Shown: positions 55,135 to 63,945, numbered from the stretch's first letter. The stretch: DNA of 64,000 bases from an uncultured Buttiauxella sp. (GCA_946480445.1 CAMLJN010000009.1:86005-150004), one strand, 5' to 3'. Notes: a model not told the origin generated them from the letters alone. Made by a program: numbers and translations.

Positions 55135-57669
55135 ATGGAAATTATATCTGAAATGATTACCAACACGCTTAACCGCTACAGCCTGAACATCTCTTCCTGT
55201 CCGTATCCGTTGGATGTGGAGAGTTTTGAAGGGCTGGAACAAATGAGCGTTCTTTATCATTACACGGTCCGATTCACCAGCGTACACCCGGATCTCACGG
55301 CTGAAATGATGTTAAGTAAACCCGTCACGCTGAACATGGGGGTGGGAGCGCTCTTTAACCCTGTCGTCGGAAAAACTGTACACGGTGTAGTGACAAACTT
55401 CAGACGTCTGACCGGTTCTCGCGATCAGGTCAGGTATGAAATTATTATCGAACCTTTCCTCGCCTTACTGAGCAAACAGTTCCGCACCCACCGTTTCTTC
55501 GTGAATAAATCTGTGCCGGACGTAGTCGCACAGATACTCGACGAGCACGGTCTTAAGGGATGGGAATATGAATTTACCCTCAAGCAAACCTACCCGAAAC
55601 GCGAACAAATAAACCAGTATCAGGAAAGCGATCTGGCCTTTATTGAGCGCCTGCTTTCCGAGGTAGGGATATTTTATTTCTTCACCCTACAGCCGGATAC
55701 TCAGACCGAAGTGGTCCATTTTGCCGATAAACAGGGTGCTTATGAGTTTGGCAAAATCCTGCCGTTTAACAGCCCGTCGGGCATGAGCGATAGCGGGGCG
55801 GATGCGGTCTGGGGGCTGAATGTGCAGCATAATGTGGTGGAAGCAAGCGTCACCACTAAAGACTACAATTTCCGCGAGGCTCAGAAAGTCCTGCAATCCA
55901 CCCGGGCGGATATGACTCGTGGCGATGGGGACGGTATCACCTATGGCGAGGTGTATCACTATAAACCCCGCCACCTGGACATCGGCGATAAAACTGAGCC
56001 AACAGCGGAAACTGCTAACTTCCTGGCTCGCCTGGATCATGAGCGCTTTCTGTCCGGACAGACGTTAATAACCGGCGTTAGCAACGACGTCACCTTACGC
56101 CCTGCTCAGGTGTTGACGGTGGCAGATAGCGTCATCCCATCAACGCTGCCGGCGCTGCTGTCGTTACCTATGGTGCTGGTGCGTACAGGGTTCACCGCCA
56201 GCCGCAAAGATGCACTGAAAGTAACTTTCGCCGCCGTCCCGTTCAGCGAGACGCTGTGCTGGCGTCCGGAGCTGAAAGCTCGTCCAATAGTCAGTGGCAC
56301 CATGACCGCCCGTGTGACCAGCGCTAAATCTAATGACATTTATGCCTGGCAGGATGCGGCGGGGCTGTATCGGGTGAAGTTTGATGCAGACCAGGACGAC
56401 AAAGCGCAGGGTCAGGAGAGTATGCCGGTACGCCTCGCCAAACCCTACGGTGGCGACGTCTACGGATTCCACTTCCCGCTGATACAGGGGACAGAAGTCG
56501 CTATCGCCTTCCACGACGGCGACCCGGATCGCCCGTATATAGCTCATGCGCTGCACGATTCGCGCCACGTCGACCACGTAACGGAAAAGAACAGCACCCG
56601 TAACGTGATGCGCACCCCTGCGAATAACAAGTTCCGCATGGAAGACAAGCGCGGCGAAGAGCACATCAAGCTCAGCACCGAGTACGGCGGCAAGACGCAG
56701 CTGAACCTGGGGCACAATGTGGATGGCAACAAAATTTTACGCGGTGAAGGCGCAGAGCTGCGTACTGATGACTGGGTAAGCATCCGTGGTGGAAAGGGGG
56801 TATTTATCAGCGCTGATAAAAACTCTCAGGCCCAGGGGCAGATGCTGGACATGCAGGAAGCTGTGCTACAACTTGAGCAGGCATTAACTTTAGCTCGTAG
56901 TATGGCGAAGGCCGCAACCTCTGCGAAGGCAAGCGAAGGGGATGTACGCAGCCAGCAGCAGTTAAATGCCACATTAAGCGACCTCACCGCTCCGGGAATG
57001 TTACTGCATGCACCAGAGGGGATTGGCATGGTCAGTGCCAGGGCGCTGCGTATAGCCTCGGGAAGTGAAAGCGTGGGGATCATGTCTGGGGACAATACTG
57101 ATATCAGTACCGGGCAGTCGTTCACCGTTGCAGCCGGGGAAGCCGTCAGCCTGCTGGCGAACGGCCAGGGTATGCAACTGCTGGCGGGGAAAGGGCCGGT
57201 TAATATGCAGGCGCAAAGTGACACTTTATCCATTAGCGCTCAAAAGGATCTTGACCTGCAAAGTTCCGAAGGAAAAGTGACTCTCGCAGCCCACCAGGAA
57301 CTCATTCTTGCCTGTGGCGGGGCCTATATCAAACTGAGCGGTGGTAACATAGAGCTGGGCTGCCCGGGAAATATCCTGCTTAAATGCGCAAATGCACAAA
57401 AAATGGCTGCAGCCAGTCTGGAGATAGCGCCGGTTGAAATGCCGGGAGGGTATGGGGGAGGATTCATTCTTACCGACGATCAGGGGAATCCGCAGGCGTC
57501 AACTCCTTATCGGATAACAACTGCAGAAGGTGATGTTCTGCAAGGGATCACTGATAGCAACGGCAAAACAGCACCGGTTAATACATTAATGCCGTCTTCG
57601 GTAAAAGCGGAATTTGGTAATGTTAAAACCAACGATCTCAAGAGTAAAAGCAAAGGAGATGCGCAATGA
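55135..57669 (+). CDS. vgrG: T6SS spike protein VgrG (TssI) with cargo-adaptor tail
   Basis: The 844-residue spike protein has a gp27-like base (about 1-370), a gp5 OB-fold (around 400-470; PVRLAKPYGGDVYGFHFPLIQGTEVAI), the DUF2345 beta-helix (about 560-750; LLAGKGPVNMQAQS, ACGGAYIKLSGGNIELGCPG) and a C-terminal extension (about 765-844; GGFILTDDQGNPQA, then GITDSNGKTAPV) that looks like a transthyretin-type adaptor. In EAEC such a domain on VgrG1 binds Tle1; here a Tle1 gene overlaps vgrG by four bases. ATG 55135 has GGA at suitable spacing; an in-frame ATG at 55117 lacks it. Confidence 0.95.
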   Translation: MEIISEMITNTLNRYSLNISSCPYPLDVESFEGLEQMSVLYHYTVRFTSVHPDLTAEMMLSKPVTLNMGVGALFNPVVGKTVHGVVTNFRRLTGSRDQVRYEIIIEPFLALLSKQFRTHRFFVNKSVPDVVAQILDEHGLKGWEYEFTLKQTYPKREQINQYQESDLAFIERLLSEVGIFYFFTLQPDTQTEVVHFADKQGAYEFGKILPFNSPSGMSDSGADAVWGLNVQHNVVEASVTTKDYNFREAQKVLQSTRADMTRGDGDGITYGEVYHYKPRHLDIGDKTEPTAETANFLARLDHERFLSGQTLITGVSNDVTLRPAQVLTVADSVIPSTLPALLSLPMVLVRTGFTASRKDALKVTFAAVPFSETLCWRPELKARPIVSGTMTARVTSAKSNDIYAWQDAAGLYRVKFDADQDDKAQGQESMPVRLAKPYGGDVYGFHFPLIQGTEVAIAFHDGDPDRPYIAHALHDSRHVDHVTEKNSTRNVMRTPANNKFRMEDKRGEEHIKLSTEYGGKTQLNLGHNVDGNKILRGEGAELRTDDWVSIRGGKGVFISADKNSQAQGQMLDMQEAVLQLEQALTLARSMAKAATSAKASEGDVRSQQQLNATLSDLTAPGMLLHAPEGIGMVSARALRIASGSESVGIMSGDNTDISTGQSFTVAAGEAVSLLANGQGMQLLAGKGPVNMQAQSDTLSISAQKDLDLQSSEGKVTLAAHQELILACGGAYIKLSGGNIELGCPGNILLKCANAQKMAAASLEIAPVEMPGGYGGGFILTDDQGNPQASTPYRITTAEGDVLQGITDSNGKTAPVNTLMPSSVKAEFGNVKTNDLKSKSKGDAQ

Positions 57670-59348
57670 CTAAGTATCAGGGTTATGATGTAGAGGATGG
57701 GACCCATAAGACCAGCATTCGTAATGAATGGAAAACGGTTATTGCGAAGAAAAAACCAGTGCGGGGCATCACGTTAACCATTGGCGTATTCTTCGATGGC
57801 ACGGGCAATAATAGAGAAAATACAGCCTCCCGCCTGCTCAGATTCAATGAATGCAGTGCTCCTTTGCAGGGTGTAAACCAAAAAGATGCGCAAAGCTGCG
57901 AAGAATTCCTTGATGAGATGAACAAAAACAGTATTTCGAATGGTAGTTACAAGGGCTATTTTTCAAATATACACTGGTTAAATACACTCTATCTGCCAGA
58001 TCAGACTCTAGCGGATGATCAGACGTCAGCTCAAATTAAAACATATATCTCCGGAATAGGTACCGCGACAGAAAAGCGAGATTCGCTTTTTGGTATGGCG
58101 CTGGGTACCAGTATTCTGGATATCTATGAAGGGGTGGTGACCAAAACTGATGAGGCGATGAAAGGGATCACGCATTCTGTATCAGAATTTATGGGATTTA
58201 ATGTAAATCCAGATTTTTGTATTGCAAAAATCCAGTTTGATGTTTTCGGCTTTAGCCGTGGCGCCGCCGCTGCCCGGCACTTTGCCAACCGTGTGATGGA
58301 GCAGGACCCAGCGATAGCCAGGGCCATTGCGGACGGTTTGCGCGGTGATTTTTATGATGGGAAACCCTCTGGCAGGGTTCGGTTTCTCGGCATCTTCGAC
58401 ACCGTGGCGGCAATTGGTGGGATCAGCAATTTCTTCAATGTCAACGACCGCAGCAGTCCGAAGGTGAAGCTGGAGCTGCGTCCTTCGGTTGCGCAGAAAG
58501 TCTTTCAGATAGCCGCCATCAATGAATATCGGTATAACTTTAGCCTGAACAGCATCAAAGGTATGTGGCCCGAGCTGGCTTTGCCCGGGGCGCATTCCGA
58601 TATCGGCGGGGGATATAACCCGGTTGGCTCGCCATTGCAGGAAAATGAAAGTCTGTTTCTGACCTGTCCTAAATTTGAAATCGTCAGTGATGACACCAGG
58701 GAAACGGATACCCGAGTGTACCGCCAGGCGGAAAAGGCCCGGCAAGAAATAGCCTCTTCCCCCGCGTTAAAATACATATTACCTCACGGCAAAATGACTA
58801 CCAGAGTACGTTCCGTTGGCGTGATTAACGGCAATCAACGTCGCTCCGGGATGATTCAGAAGCAGGTGGGCGCCGCGGTGTTTTTCGAACGAATGGCCGT
58901 CCCTAATAGCTGGGCCAACGTCAGCCTGCGTGTAATGCTGGATGCGGCCCAGGAGGCAGGGGCGTTATTTGAACCTATACGTGATACAAATAAAGAATTA
59001 CAGCTTCCTTATGAATTAGTTCCCCTGGCTGACAAAGCCATTGCGCAGGGAAAAGCAGTGCGGCTGGGGCAGGTACCGCCGCCCTTTACCGAGGAAGAGC
59101 TATTCCTTATCGGAAAATATATCCATTGCTCCGCCCACTGGAATATTGAGTCCGACCGTAATTTATGGGTCGATCCTAAAACAGGGGAGATCTTTATCCA
59201 CCGTTTCGGTCCCAAAGAAGATAAGGCATTTATCTTCCCGAATAAGCCGGGCGAGCGTTGGGTACGCTCCGTATGGTATATGGACGATCAGCAGCGGCTG
59301 CAAGATAGTGCAGTAAAAAACGGCGACGTGACGACGGCCGATAATTAA
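57666..59348 (+). CDS. tle1: T6SS phospholipase effector, Tle1 family (DUF2235)
   Basis: The 560-residue protein has a DUF2235 alpha/beta-hydrolase domain with the nucleophile motif GFSRG (Ser197), Asp245 in LGIFDT and His310 in LPGAHSDIGGGYNP. These are the same positions as the Ser-Asp-His triad reported for EAEC Tle1, a phospholipase that attacks target membranes from the periplasm. There is no signal peptide, as expected for VgrG-loaded cargo. It overlaps vgrG by four bases and is followed by two lipoprotein immunity genes. Confidence 0.93.
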   Translation: MTKYQGYDVEDGTHKTSIRNEWKTVIAKKKPVRGITLTIGVFFDGTGNNRENTASRLLRFNECSAPLQGVNQKDAQSCEEFLDEMNKNSISNGSYKGYFSNIHWLNTLYLPDQTLADDQTSAQIKTYISGIGTATEKRDSLFGMALGTSILDIYEGVVTKTDEAMKGITHSVSEFMGFNVNPDFCIAKIQFDVFGFSRGAAAARHFANRVMEQDPAIARAIADGLRGDFYDGKPSGRVRFLGIFDTVAAIGGISNFFNVNDRSSPKVKLELRPSVAQKVFQIAAINEYRYNFSLNSIKGMWPELALPGAHSDIGGGYNPVGSPLQENESLFLTCPKFEIVSDDTRETDTRVYRQAEKARQEIASSPALKYILPHGKMTTRVRSVGVINGNQRRSGMIQKQVGAAVFFERMAVPNSWANVSLRVMLDAAQEAGALFEPIRDTNKELQLPYELVPLADKAIAQGKAVRLGQVPPPFTEEELFLIGKYIHCSAHWNIESDRNLWVDPKTGEIFIHRFGPKEDKAFIFPNKPGERWVRSVWYMDDQQRLQDSAVKNGDVTTADN

Positions 59349-59365
59349 TGGTACAGGATGGCAAT

Positions 59366-60043
59366 ATGGCTATAAATAAAAGTATTTTTACCGCACTACT
59401 GTTGGTTTCAGTGGCAGGCTGCACCGCCGGGAAGTCACCATTAGCGGCTCCGGGTGAGACAGAATGGGGCTATAAAAAACTGCCCTATGACGAATGGAAA
59501 TTTCTGTTTATATACCCTAAAGCGCTGCCTGCGCTGGCCACCCAGGCGCTGCTGGTGGACGGGGCTGGGTACAAGACCACCTACGAGTATGTTGATAACA
59601 CAGAGCCAAGTAAGGTCAGCGTGGGGCGCTGGAATGAGCATCTGGGGGGAACGCAGGCTTACTATAACAAGGGAAAGGCGTTGCCCCTGATGCTGCGGTT
59701 CTGCTGGGACTCGGTGATCGATAAAAAGAGCTATGAAACGGCAGTGATATTCAGAAAAGGCACCTGGGACCAGATGACCACACCCTATACGGACAGCCGC
59801 TGGAACGAGACCTACTATCGTTCAACCATGATTATTGGTCTGGCTCCTGAGGGTAAGGTAAGCGTCTGGCTGGGGGACAGGGGGAATCCGGTGGCATCCC
59901 AGTCGGATGCGAAGATCACCACCGTTTCCGGCGAAAAAATGAAGATGTGCAGGGGGGTGACTAAAAGTGATTTCTCTTACGGGTATGATCAGGACATCAA
60001 AGATTTTATCGAAGGTAAAACCTATCCCTACGGTACCTGGTGA
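59366..60043 (+). CDS. DUF2931 lipoprotein, probable Tle1 immunity (copy 1)
   Basis: The 225-residue lipoprotein has the signal MAINKSIFTALLLVSVAGC with lipobox VAGC, then a DUF2931-type domain (WGYKKLPYDEWKFLFIYPKAL). In EAEC the Tle1 immunity protein Tli1 is an outer-membrane lipoprotein that blocks the phospholipase in the periplasm. The ATG at 59366 follows ACAGGATGGCAAT; an ATG at 59348, overlapping the effector stop by one base, is also in frame. The core is almost identical to copy 2, while the last 25 residues differ. Confidence 0.85.
   Translation: MAINKSIFTALLLVSVAGCTAGKSPLAAPGETEWGYKKLPYDEWKFLFIYPKALPALATQALLVDGAGYKTTYEYVDNTEPSKVSVGRWNEHLGGTQAYYNKGKALPLMLRFCWDSVIDKKSYETAVIFRKGTWDQMTTPYTDSRWNETYYRSTMIIGLAPEGKVSVWLGDRGNPVASQSDAKITTVSGEKMKMCRGVTKSDFSYGYDQDIKDFIEGKTYPYGTW
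59412..60041 (+). repeat. Tandem gene duplication, left copy
   Basis: About 555 bases from 59412 recur 707 bases downstream with only a handful of substitutions, up to the GTGCAGGGGGGTGAC segment. The last 20-odd codons are diverged, and the final bases (GGTAAAACCTATCCCTACGG) are again shared. Confidence 0.92.
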
Positions 60044-60072
60044 TATTCAACATGGAATAATGGAGTCGGGAT

Positions 60073-60750
60073 ATGGAGAGGTGCAGGAAAGCGCTTATTA
60101 TGTTTGCCAGTCTTGCCCTGGCAGGCTGCACCGCCGGGAAGTCACCATCAGCGGCTCCGGGTGAGACAGAATGGGGCTATAAAAAACTGCCCTATGACGA
60201 ATGGAAATTTCTGTTTATATACCCTAAAGCGCTGCCTGCGCTGGCCACCCAGGCGCTGCTGGTGGACGGGGCTGGGTACAAGACCACCTACGAGTATGTT
60301 GATAACACAGAGCCAAGTAAGGTCAGCGTGGGGCGCTGGAATGAGCATCTGGGGGGAACGCAGGCTTACTATAACAAGGGAAAGGCGTTGCCCCTGATGC
60401 TGCGGTTCTGCTGGGACTCGGTGATCGATAAAAAGAGCTATGAAACGGCAGTGATATTCAGAAAAGGCACCTGGGACCAGATGACCACACCCTATACGGA
60501 CAGCCGCTGGAACGAGACCTACTATCGTTCAACCATGATTATTGGTCTGGCTCCTGAGGGTAAGGTAAGCGTCTGGCTGGGGGACAGGGGTAATCCGGTG
60601 GCATCCCAGCCGGATGCGAAGATCACCACTGTTTCCGGCGAAAGAATGAAGATGTGCAGGGGGGTGACCAAACATCCTGATGGGTATGTTTACTATGGTG
60701 ATACGCCTGATTTTATTAAAGGTAAAACCTATCCCTACGGTACCTGGTAA
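60073..60750 (+). CDS. DUF2931 lipoprotein, probable Tle1 immunity (copy 2)
   Basis: The 225-residue lipoprotein has a different signal peptide (MERCRKALIMFASLALAGC) but the same lipobox and a mature part nearly identical to copy 1 up to residue about 195. After that the two diverge (KHPDGYVYYGDTPD here) and rejoin at GKTYPYGTW. GGAG lies seven bases before the ATG. Tandem duplication of immunity genes after Tle effectors is common. Confidence 0.83.
   Translation: MERCRKALIMFASLALAGCTAGKSPSAAPGETEWGYKKLPYDEWKFLFIYPKALPALATQALLVDGAGYKTTYEYVDNTEPSKVSVGRWNEHLGGTQAYYNKGKALPLMLRFCWDSVIDKKSYETAVIFRKGTWDQMTTPYTDSRWNETYYRSTMIIGLAPEGKVSVWLGDRGNPVASQPDAKITTVSGERMKMCRGVTKHPDGYVYYGDTPDFIKGKTYPYGTW
60119..60749 (+). 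repeat. Tandem gene duplication, right copy
   Basis: Right-hand member of the duplication beginning at 59412. The sharp limits lie at the lipobox region on the left and the stop codon on the right. Confidence 0.92.
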
Positions 60751-60792
60751 TGTTTTACGGAAATACAAAGCAAACTAAATGGAGAAAGTGAA

Positions 60793-61284
60793 ATGGATAT
60801 TAGTATAAAAACGATGGTTCTTCCTCTCATTATTACTCTGGCAGGATGTACTCTTAACTCAGGAAAGTCGCCGTGTGAAAATATGGAGGGGCAGTACCAG
60901 CGCATTGATTCATCTCTCGCAATAAAAGATAATAGAGATATTTCTCTTTATCTTAAACACATCGACGGTACCAGTAATGGTTATTATGGCATTCTTGACT
61001 ATGTGGATTTTAAACAGTCACTACAGCCTCTTGTGAAAGAGAACCCTCAGTGCGCAGTTGTTTTTGAGATAGCAACTTTGTTTTATGTTGAAAACAAAAG
61101 GGAGTATGGGTGTAATATAGTTTTACGCGATAATGCAGATCACACAAGGTTTTATTGCCTACGAAAAAAAGCTAACAAACTTCCAGTTGATATGGACAGA
61201 GCCTTTGCTGCGGTGAAAAATGAAACATATTTTGATAATATGTCTGATGTTGACAGCGCGATTCAGTGGAATAACAGGCGTTAA
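60793..61284 (+). CDS. Lipoprotein of unknown function (immunity-like)
   Basis: The 163-residue lipoprotein has the signal MDISIKTMVLPLIITLAGC with lipobox LAGC. The mature part has four more cysteines and no family I recognise. GGAGAAAGTGAA precedes the ATG. It is AT-rich and stands directly after the two Tle1 immunity genes, so it could be an orphan immunity protein for another periplasmic effector (inference). Confidence 0.6.
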   Translation: MDISIKTMVLPLIITLAGCTLNSGKSPCENMEGQYQRIDSSLAIKDNRDISLYLKHIDGTSNGYYGILDYVDFKQSLQPLVKENPQCAVVFEIATLFYVENKREYGCNIVLRDNADHTRFYCLRKKANKLPVDMDRAFAAVKNETYFDNMSDVDSAIQWNNRR

Positions 61285-61434
61285 CCGAAGGCTGATTATC
61301 TTTGAAGGAAAGCTATACTGGTAGTGGTGGAAATTATGCCACTTTCAGATGTTCCATGGGTAAATATAAAGATTAAATACCCCATTTAATAAAAATACTT
61401 TTCCCTTTAAATGAAATGTATAACCAGTGTCTGA

Positions 61435-61674
61435 ATGGTAGTCAAGTATATTAATAATTCCACTACCACTGAACTTGGCTATAGTGTAAAAAGTATACCT
61501 TTTCTACAAAGTGAGATGGCTGATGACAGGAAATTTAAAGTGGGTGCGGGCACTGTATTAAATTACCAATGCACCACGGGATTCGTCTTACCTCAATCAT
61601 GTAACGTGAAGAACCGCACCGGTAATATGACACATATTCCTGTGAACAAAAATTCCCTATGGGAGACAAACTGA
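61435..61674 (+). CDS. Short hypothetical ORF, possibly a gene remnant
   Basis: A 79-residue frame (MVVKYINNSTTTELGYS at the start) without signal peptide or recognisable domain and without a clear ribosome binding site. The surrounding 61285-61434 is also non-coding. It may be the tail of a decayed gene. Confidence 0.3.
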   Translation: MVVKYINNSTTTELGYSVKSIPFLQSEMADDRKFKVGAGTVLNYQCTTGFVLPQSCNVKNRTGNMTHIPVNKNSLWETN

Positions 61675-61721
61675 GTGATGAACGTATCAAGTATAGTTTC
61701 TGTTTGTTTAGTTAGGTTAAT

Positions 61722-62135
61722 ATGGTTAACTTTAAAGTTTCATTGCTTTTCTTGCTACTATTCACTACGTCTGGTATGTGCGCAGTGCAGAATGGTGAAT
61801 TAACAAAATCTATAGATGAATATAGAACTTATACACTTGCGCGCTGTATTAAGAATAATTACATTAATATGGGGGTGGATTTCGATAAAGCTCGCCTAAG
61901 AGATGTTACAACGGGTTTTATTGATATGGAGGAAGGGGTTGCTTTCAGTGCTGAAAAAGACAATAAGCTGGACGCGTTCATTGAAAGTAAAACCAGAAAC
62001 TTCTATGTGCCTAAACAACAAACGGGCGATCTGGCCAGCAAAAACCTGGTTATCTACGACTGTGTTCATTTTTCAAAGTCAAGTGAGCTTGGGGTCTTCT
62101 TGAAAGAATTGCTTGCGAGAAAAGTGGAAGAATAG
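61722..62135 (+). CDS. Periplasmic protein resembling Tai4 amidase immunity
   Basis: The 137-residue protein has a signal peptide (MVNFKVSLLFLLLFTTSG to MCA) and a helical domain with the pattern Y-x3-LARCI near the N-terminus and a second Cys in VIYDCVHFSKSSELG. This matches the general pattern of Tai4, the periplasmic inhibitor of the Tae4 peptidoglycan amidase. No Tae4 gene is visible beside it, so it would be an orphan immunity gene. The assignment is by pattern memory and not certain. Confidence 0.5.
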   Translation: MVNFKVSLLFLLLFTTSGMCAVQNGELTKSIDEYRTYTLARCIKNNYINMGVDFDKARLRDVTTGFIDMEEGVAFSAEKDNKLDAFIESKTRNFYVPKQQTGDLASKNLVIYDCVHFSKSSELGVFLKELLARKVEE

Positions 62136-62190
62136 AATGGGGTGGTAGAAATAAAATATAAAGTGATGATGCATCAGGTATCTAATCTTC

Positions 62191-62646
62191 ATGAGAATGC
62201 GCATGATAAAAACTAAAGTGACGCTTGAGTATAAAAAGGTATGCTTATTCTGGGGGGTGATGGATCTTTTTTATGTCGCCAGGTTTATTTGGCTTAATGT
62301 TGAGCAGGGGCGTATCCCCCTCATTGATGACATCATCGGATTTAGCCAGCTTTACTCTGAGCAGGGAATGGTTTCCCTGGTTATGTTTTCGCTATCACTC
62401 CTGCTAAATATTTCGATTCTCTTTTCCGCATTTTTGCTTCTGGCCGGTTGGAGGCATGTGCATAAATTAATTTACGCGCAAATTCCACTACGTTTATTGT
62501 TCATTGTTCCATCACTCTCTTTTATGCCCTGGCTGGTGAAAGAGGTTCATTTCACGGGAGTGTTTACTTTTGTTATGGTTGTTATCATCTCTGAGTTACT
62601 GAAGTTCGGAACTTTTACTCTTACCAAAAAGGATAAGAACGCTTAA
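62191..62646 (+). CDS. Multi-pass membrane protein of unknown function
   Basis: The 151-residue protein has about four hydrophobic segments (17-35, 58-85, 96-112 and 118-140) and a basic C-terminus (TLTKKDKNA). No family is recognised. ATGs at 62191, 62197 and 62203 are all in frame and none has a good ribosome binding site. In an immunity-gene array it could protect against a membrane-acting effector (inference). Confidence 0.5.
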   Translation: MRMRMIKTKVTLEYKKVCLFWGVMDLFYVARFIWLNVEQGRIPLIDDIIGFSQLYSEQGMVSLVMFSLSLLLNISILFSAFLLLAGWRHVHKLIYAQIPLRLLFIVPSLSFMPWLVKEVHFTGVFTFVMVVIISELLKFGTFTLTKKDKNA

Positions 62647-62657
62647 ATATAAGGTTA

Positions 62658-63136
62658 TGAACCTGTCGCAGGCTAAGCTACAGCCTGCCGCGTAAAGCCA
62701 GGCTGTTCCTGGTGCCTTCCCAGTCCGAAACAGAGAGTGAAAGGGCTAAAGAGGCGCAGCAGGCATTGGTCCGGACGTTTAAAGACGATATTCAGCGCAT
62801 TTTCCCGCGTAACACAAACCCGAACTTTGACCATATGACTAACCCTGCGCGTCATTCAATGGCAAAAGAATATCTGCCCTTCCTTAATAATCAGCTGCTC
62901 GAATGCGCCTGGCCAGAGCTTAGCATGCACGTAAAATCAGGTGCGAAGCCTTTGAGCAGCAGATGGCCCGTTACGAGGCCAATACGCCAGTTGAAGAGCT
63001 GACGCGAAACAGGATGTTCCTTGCGCTGCAGAAAATGTTGGATAGTACGCTGGACGTGACCAGAGCATTCCCCGGAGGGGAAAATGCACTTATTCGTTTT
63101 AAATCCGTAGCGGAGGAAGAAATTGAAATCATCTAA
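62658..63136 (+). pseudogene. C-terminal remnant of a T6SS effector-like gene, frameshifted
   Basis: A protein-like frame opens directly after a TGA at about 62655-62657, without a start codon, and reads through SLPRKARLFLVPSQ, NTNPNFDHMTNPARHSMAKE and FLNNQLLECAWPEL up to about 62948. It then continues in another phase from 62951 (FEQQMARYEANTPVEELT to AEEEIEII) to the stop at 63134. One base appears to be lost at about 62949-62951. It is about 160 residues of what must be a larger protein. It ends overlapping the next lipoprotein gene, so it is probably the tail of an effector whose immunity gene survives. The family is not recognised. Confidence 0.65.
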
Positions 63137-63902
63137 TCTTATCACCCTGCTGGCGTTGCTGCTCCCGCTGAGCGGCTGCGTCGGTCGTCCGGACTATACC
63201 CTGAGTCCTCCGGCCAGCACAGAGTGGGTAACGGTAACCGTCAGGCTGCCGCCGCAGACGGAGGTTACGCCTATGGACGTACTCTACCGTTCAGAGAAAT
63301 GCCAGCGTGAAGTCTACGATCCCACGATCGAGTCCCACAGGAGTATGGAAAGGGGTAACAATCCACGGGTGCTTTCTCTTATGCAGCAGAACAACAGCGC
63401 TATCTGGCAAAGCCGGATAGCGCTGGACGGAGGAGGAAAATGTGAATGGCAACTCAGCACGATAAGGGTCGATATTCAGCCGGTCAGCACTCTCTCTCTT
63501 GCTGAGGGTAAAAACATCATTCCAACAAGCTATGTCTTTGGCTTTGATGAAGAGGCTTACGCAGGAGGAGGTGGCGTTGGCAGAAAAAAGGAAGCTTATG
63601 GTGATTTGCATCTCAGAACAGAGTTATTTCCTACGGTGTTTGTTAATAACCTGCTGAATAAAAAAACACTAAAACTTTTTGGTGGAAATACGAATAAAAA
63701 AAAGTGGAGCAGGCATTACAGATTACATAATGTTAAAAATATAATCATTGATCCTGATATACATTTCAAAAAAGTGGTCACGCTTGAAAGCCCTAAAAGC
63801 CCGAGTGCTCCGCCAGGTATGACGATAACTTACCCTGACGGCAGTGTTGAACATAAACGTGGGATTATCCCGGATTATGAAAAACTACTTTCAATAAAAT
63901 AA
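63123..63902 (+). CDS. Lipoprotein, probable immunity protein (TTG start)
   Basis: The 259-residue lipoprotein (MKSSNLITLLALLLPLSGC, lipobox LSGC) starts with TTG after GGAGGAAGAA, a strong ribosome binding site. It overlaps the end of the effector remnant by 14 bases. The mature domain (VTVTVRLPPQTEVTPMDVLYRS at the start) is not recognised by name. The linkage to an effector tail and the lipoprotein signal suggest immunity to a periplasm-active effector. A second copy begins at 63946. Confidence 0.7.
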   Translation: MKSSNLITLLALLLPLSGCVGRPDYTLSPPASTEWVTVTVRLPPQTEVTPMDVLYRSEKCQREVYDPTIESHRSMERGNNPRVLSLMQQNNSAIWQSRIALDGGGKCEWQLSTIRVDIQPVSTLSLAEGKNIIPTSYVFGFDEEAYAGGGGVGRKKEAYGDLHLRTELFPTVFVNNLLNKKTLKLFGGNTNKKKWSRHYRLHNVKNIIIDPDIHFKKVVTLESPKSPSAPPGMTITYPDGSVEHKRGIIPDYEKLLSIK

Positions 63903-63945
63903 TTTATATCGACGATTTATTTCTTAACAGGCCAGGGAGAGGACG

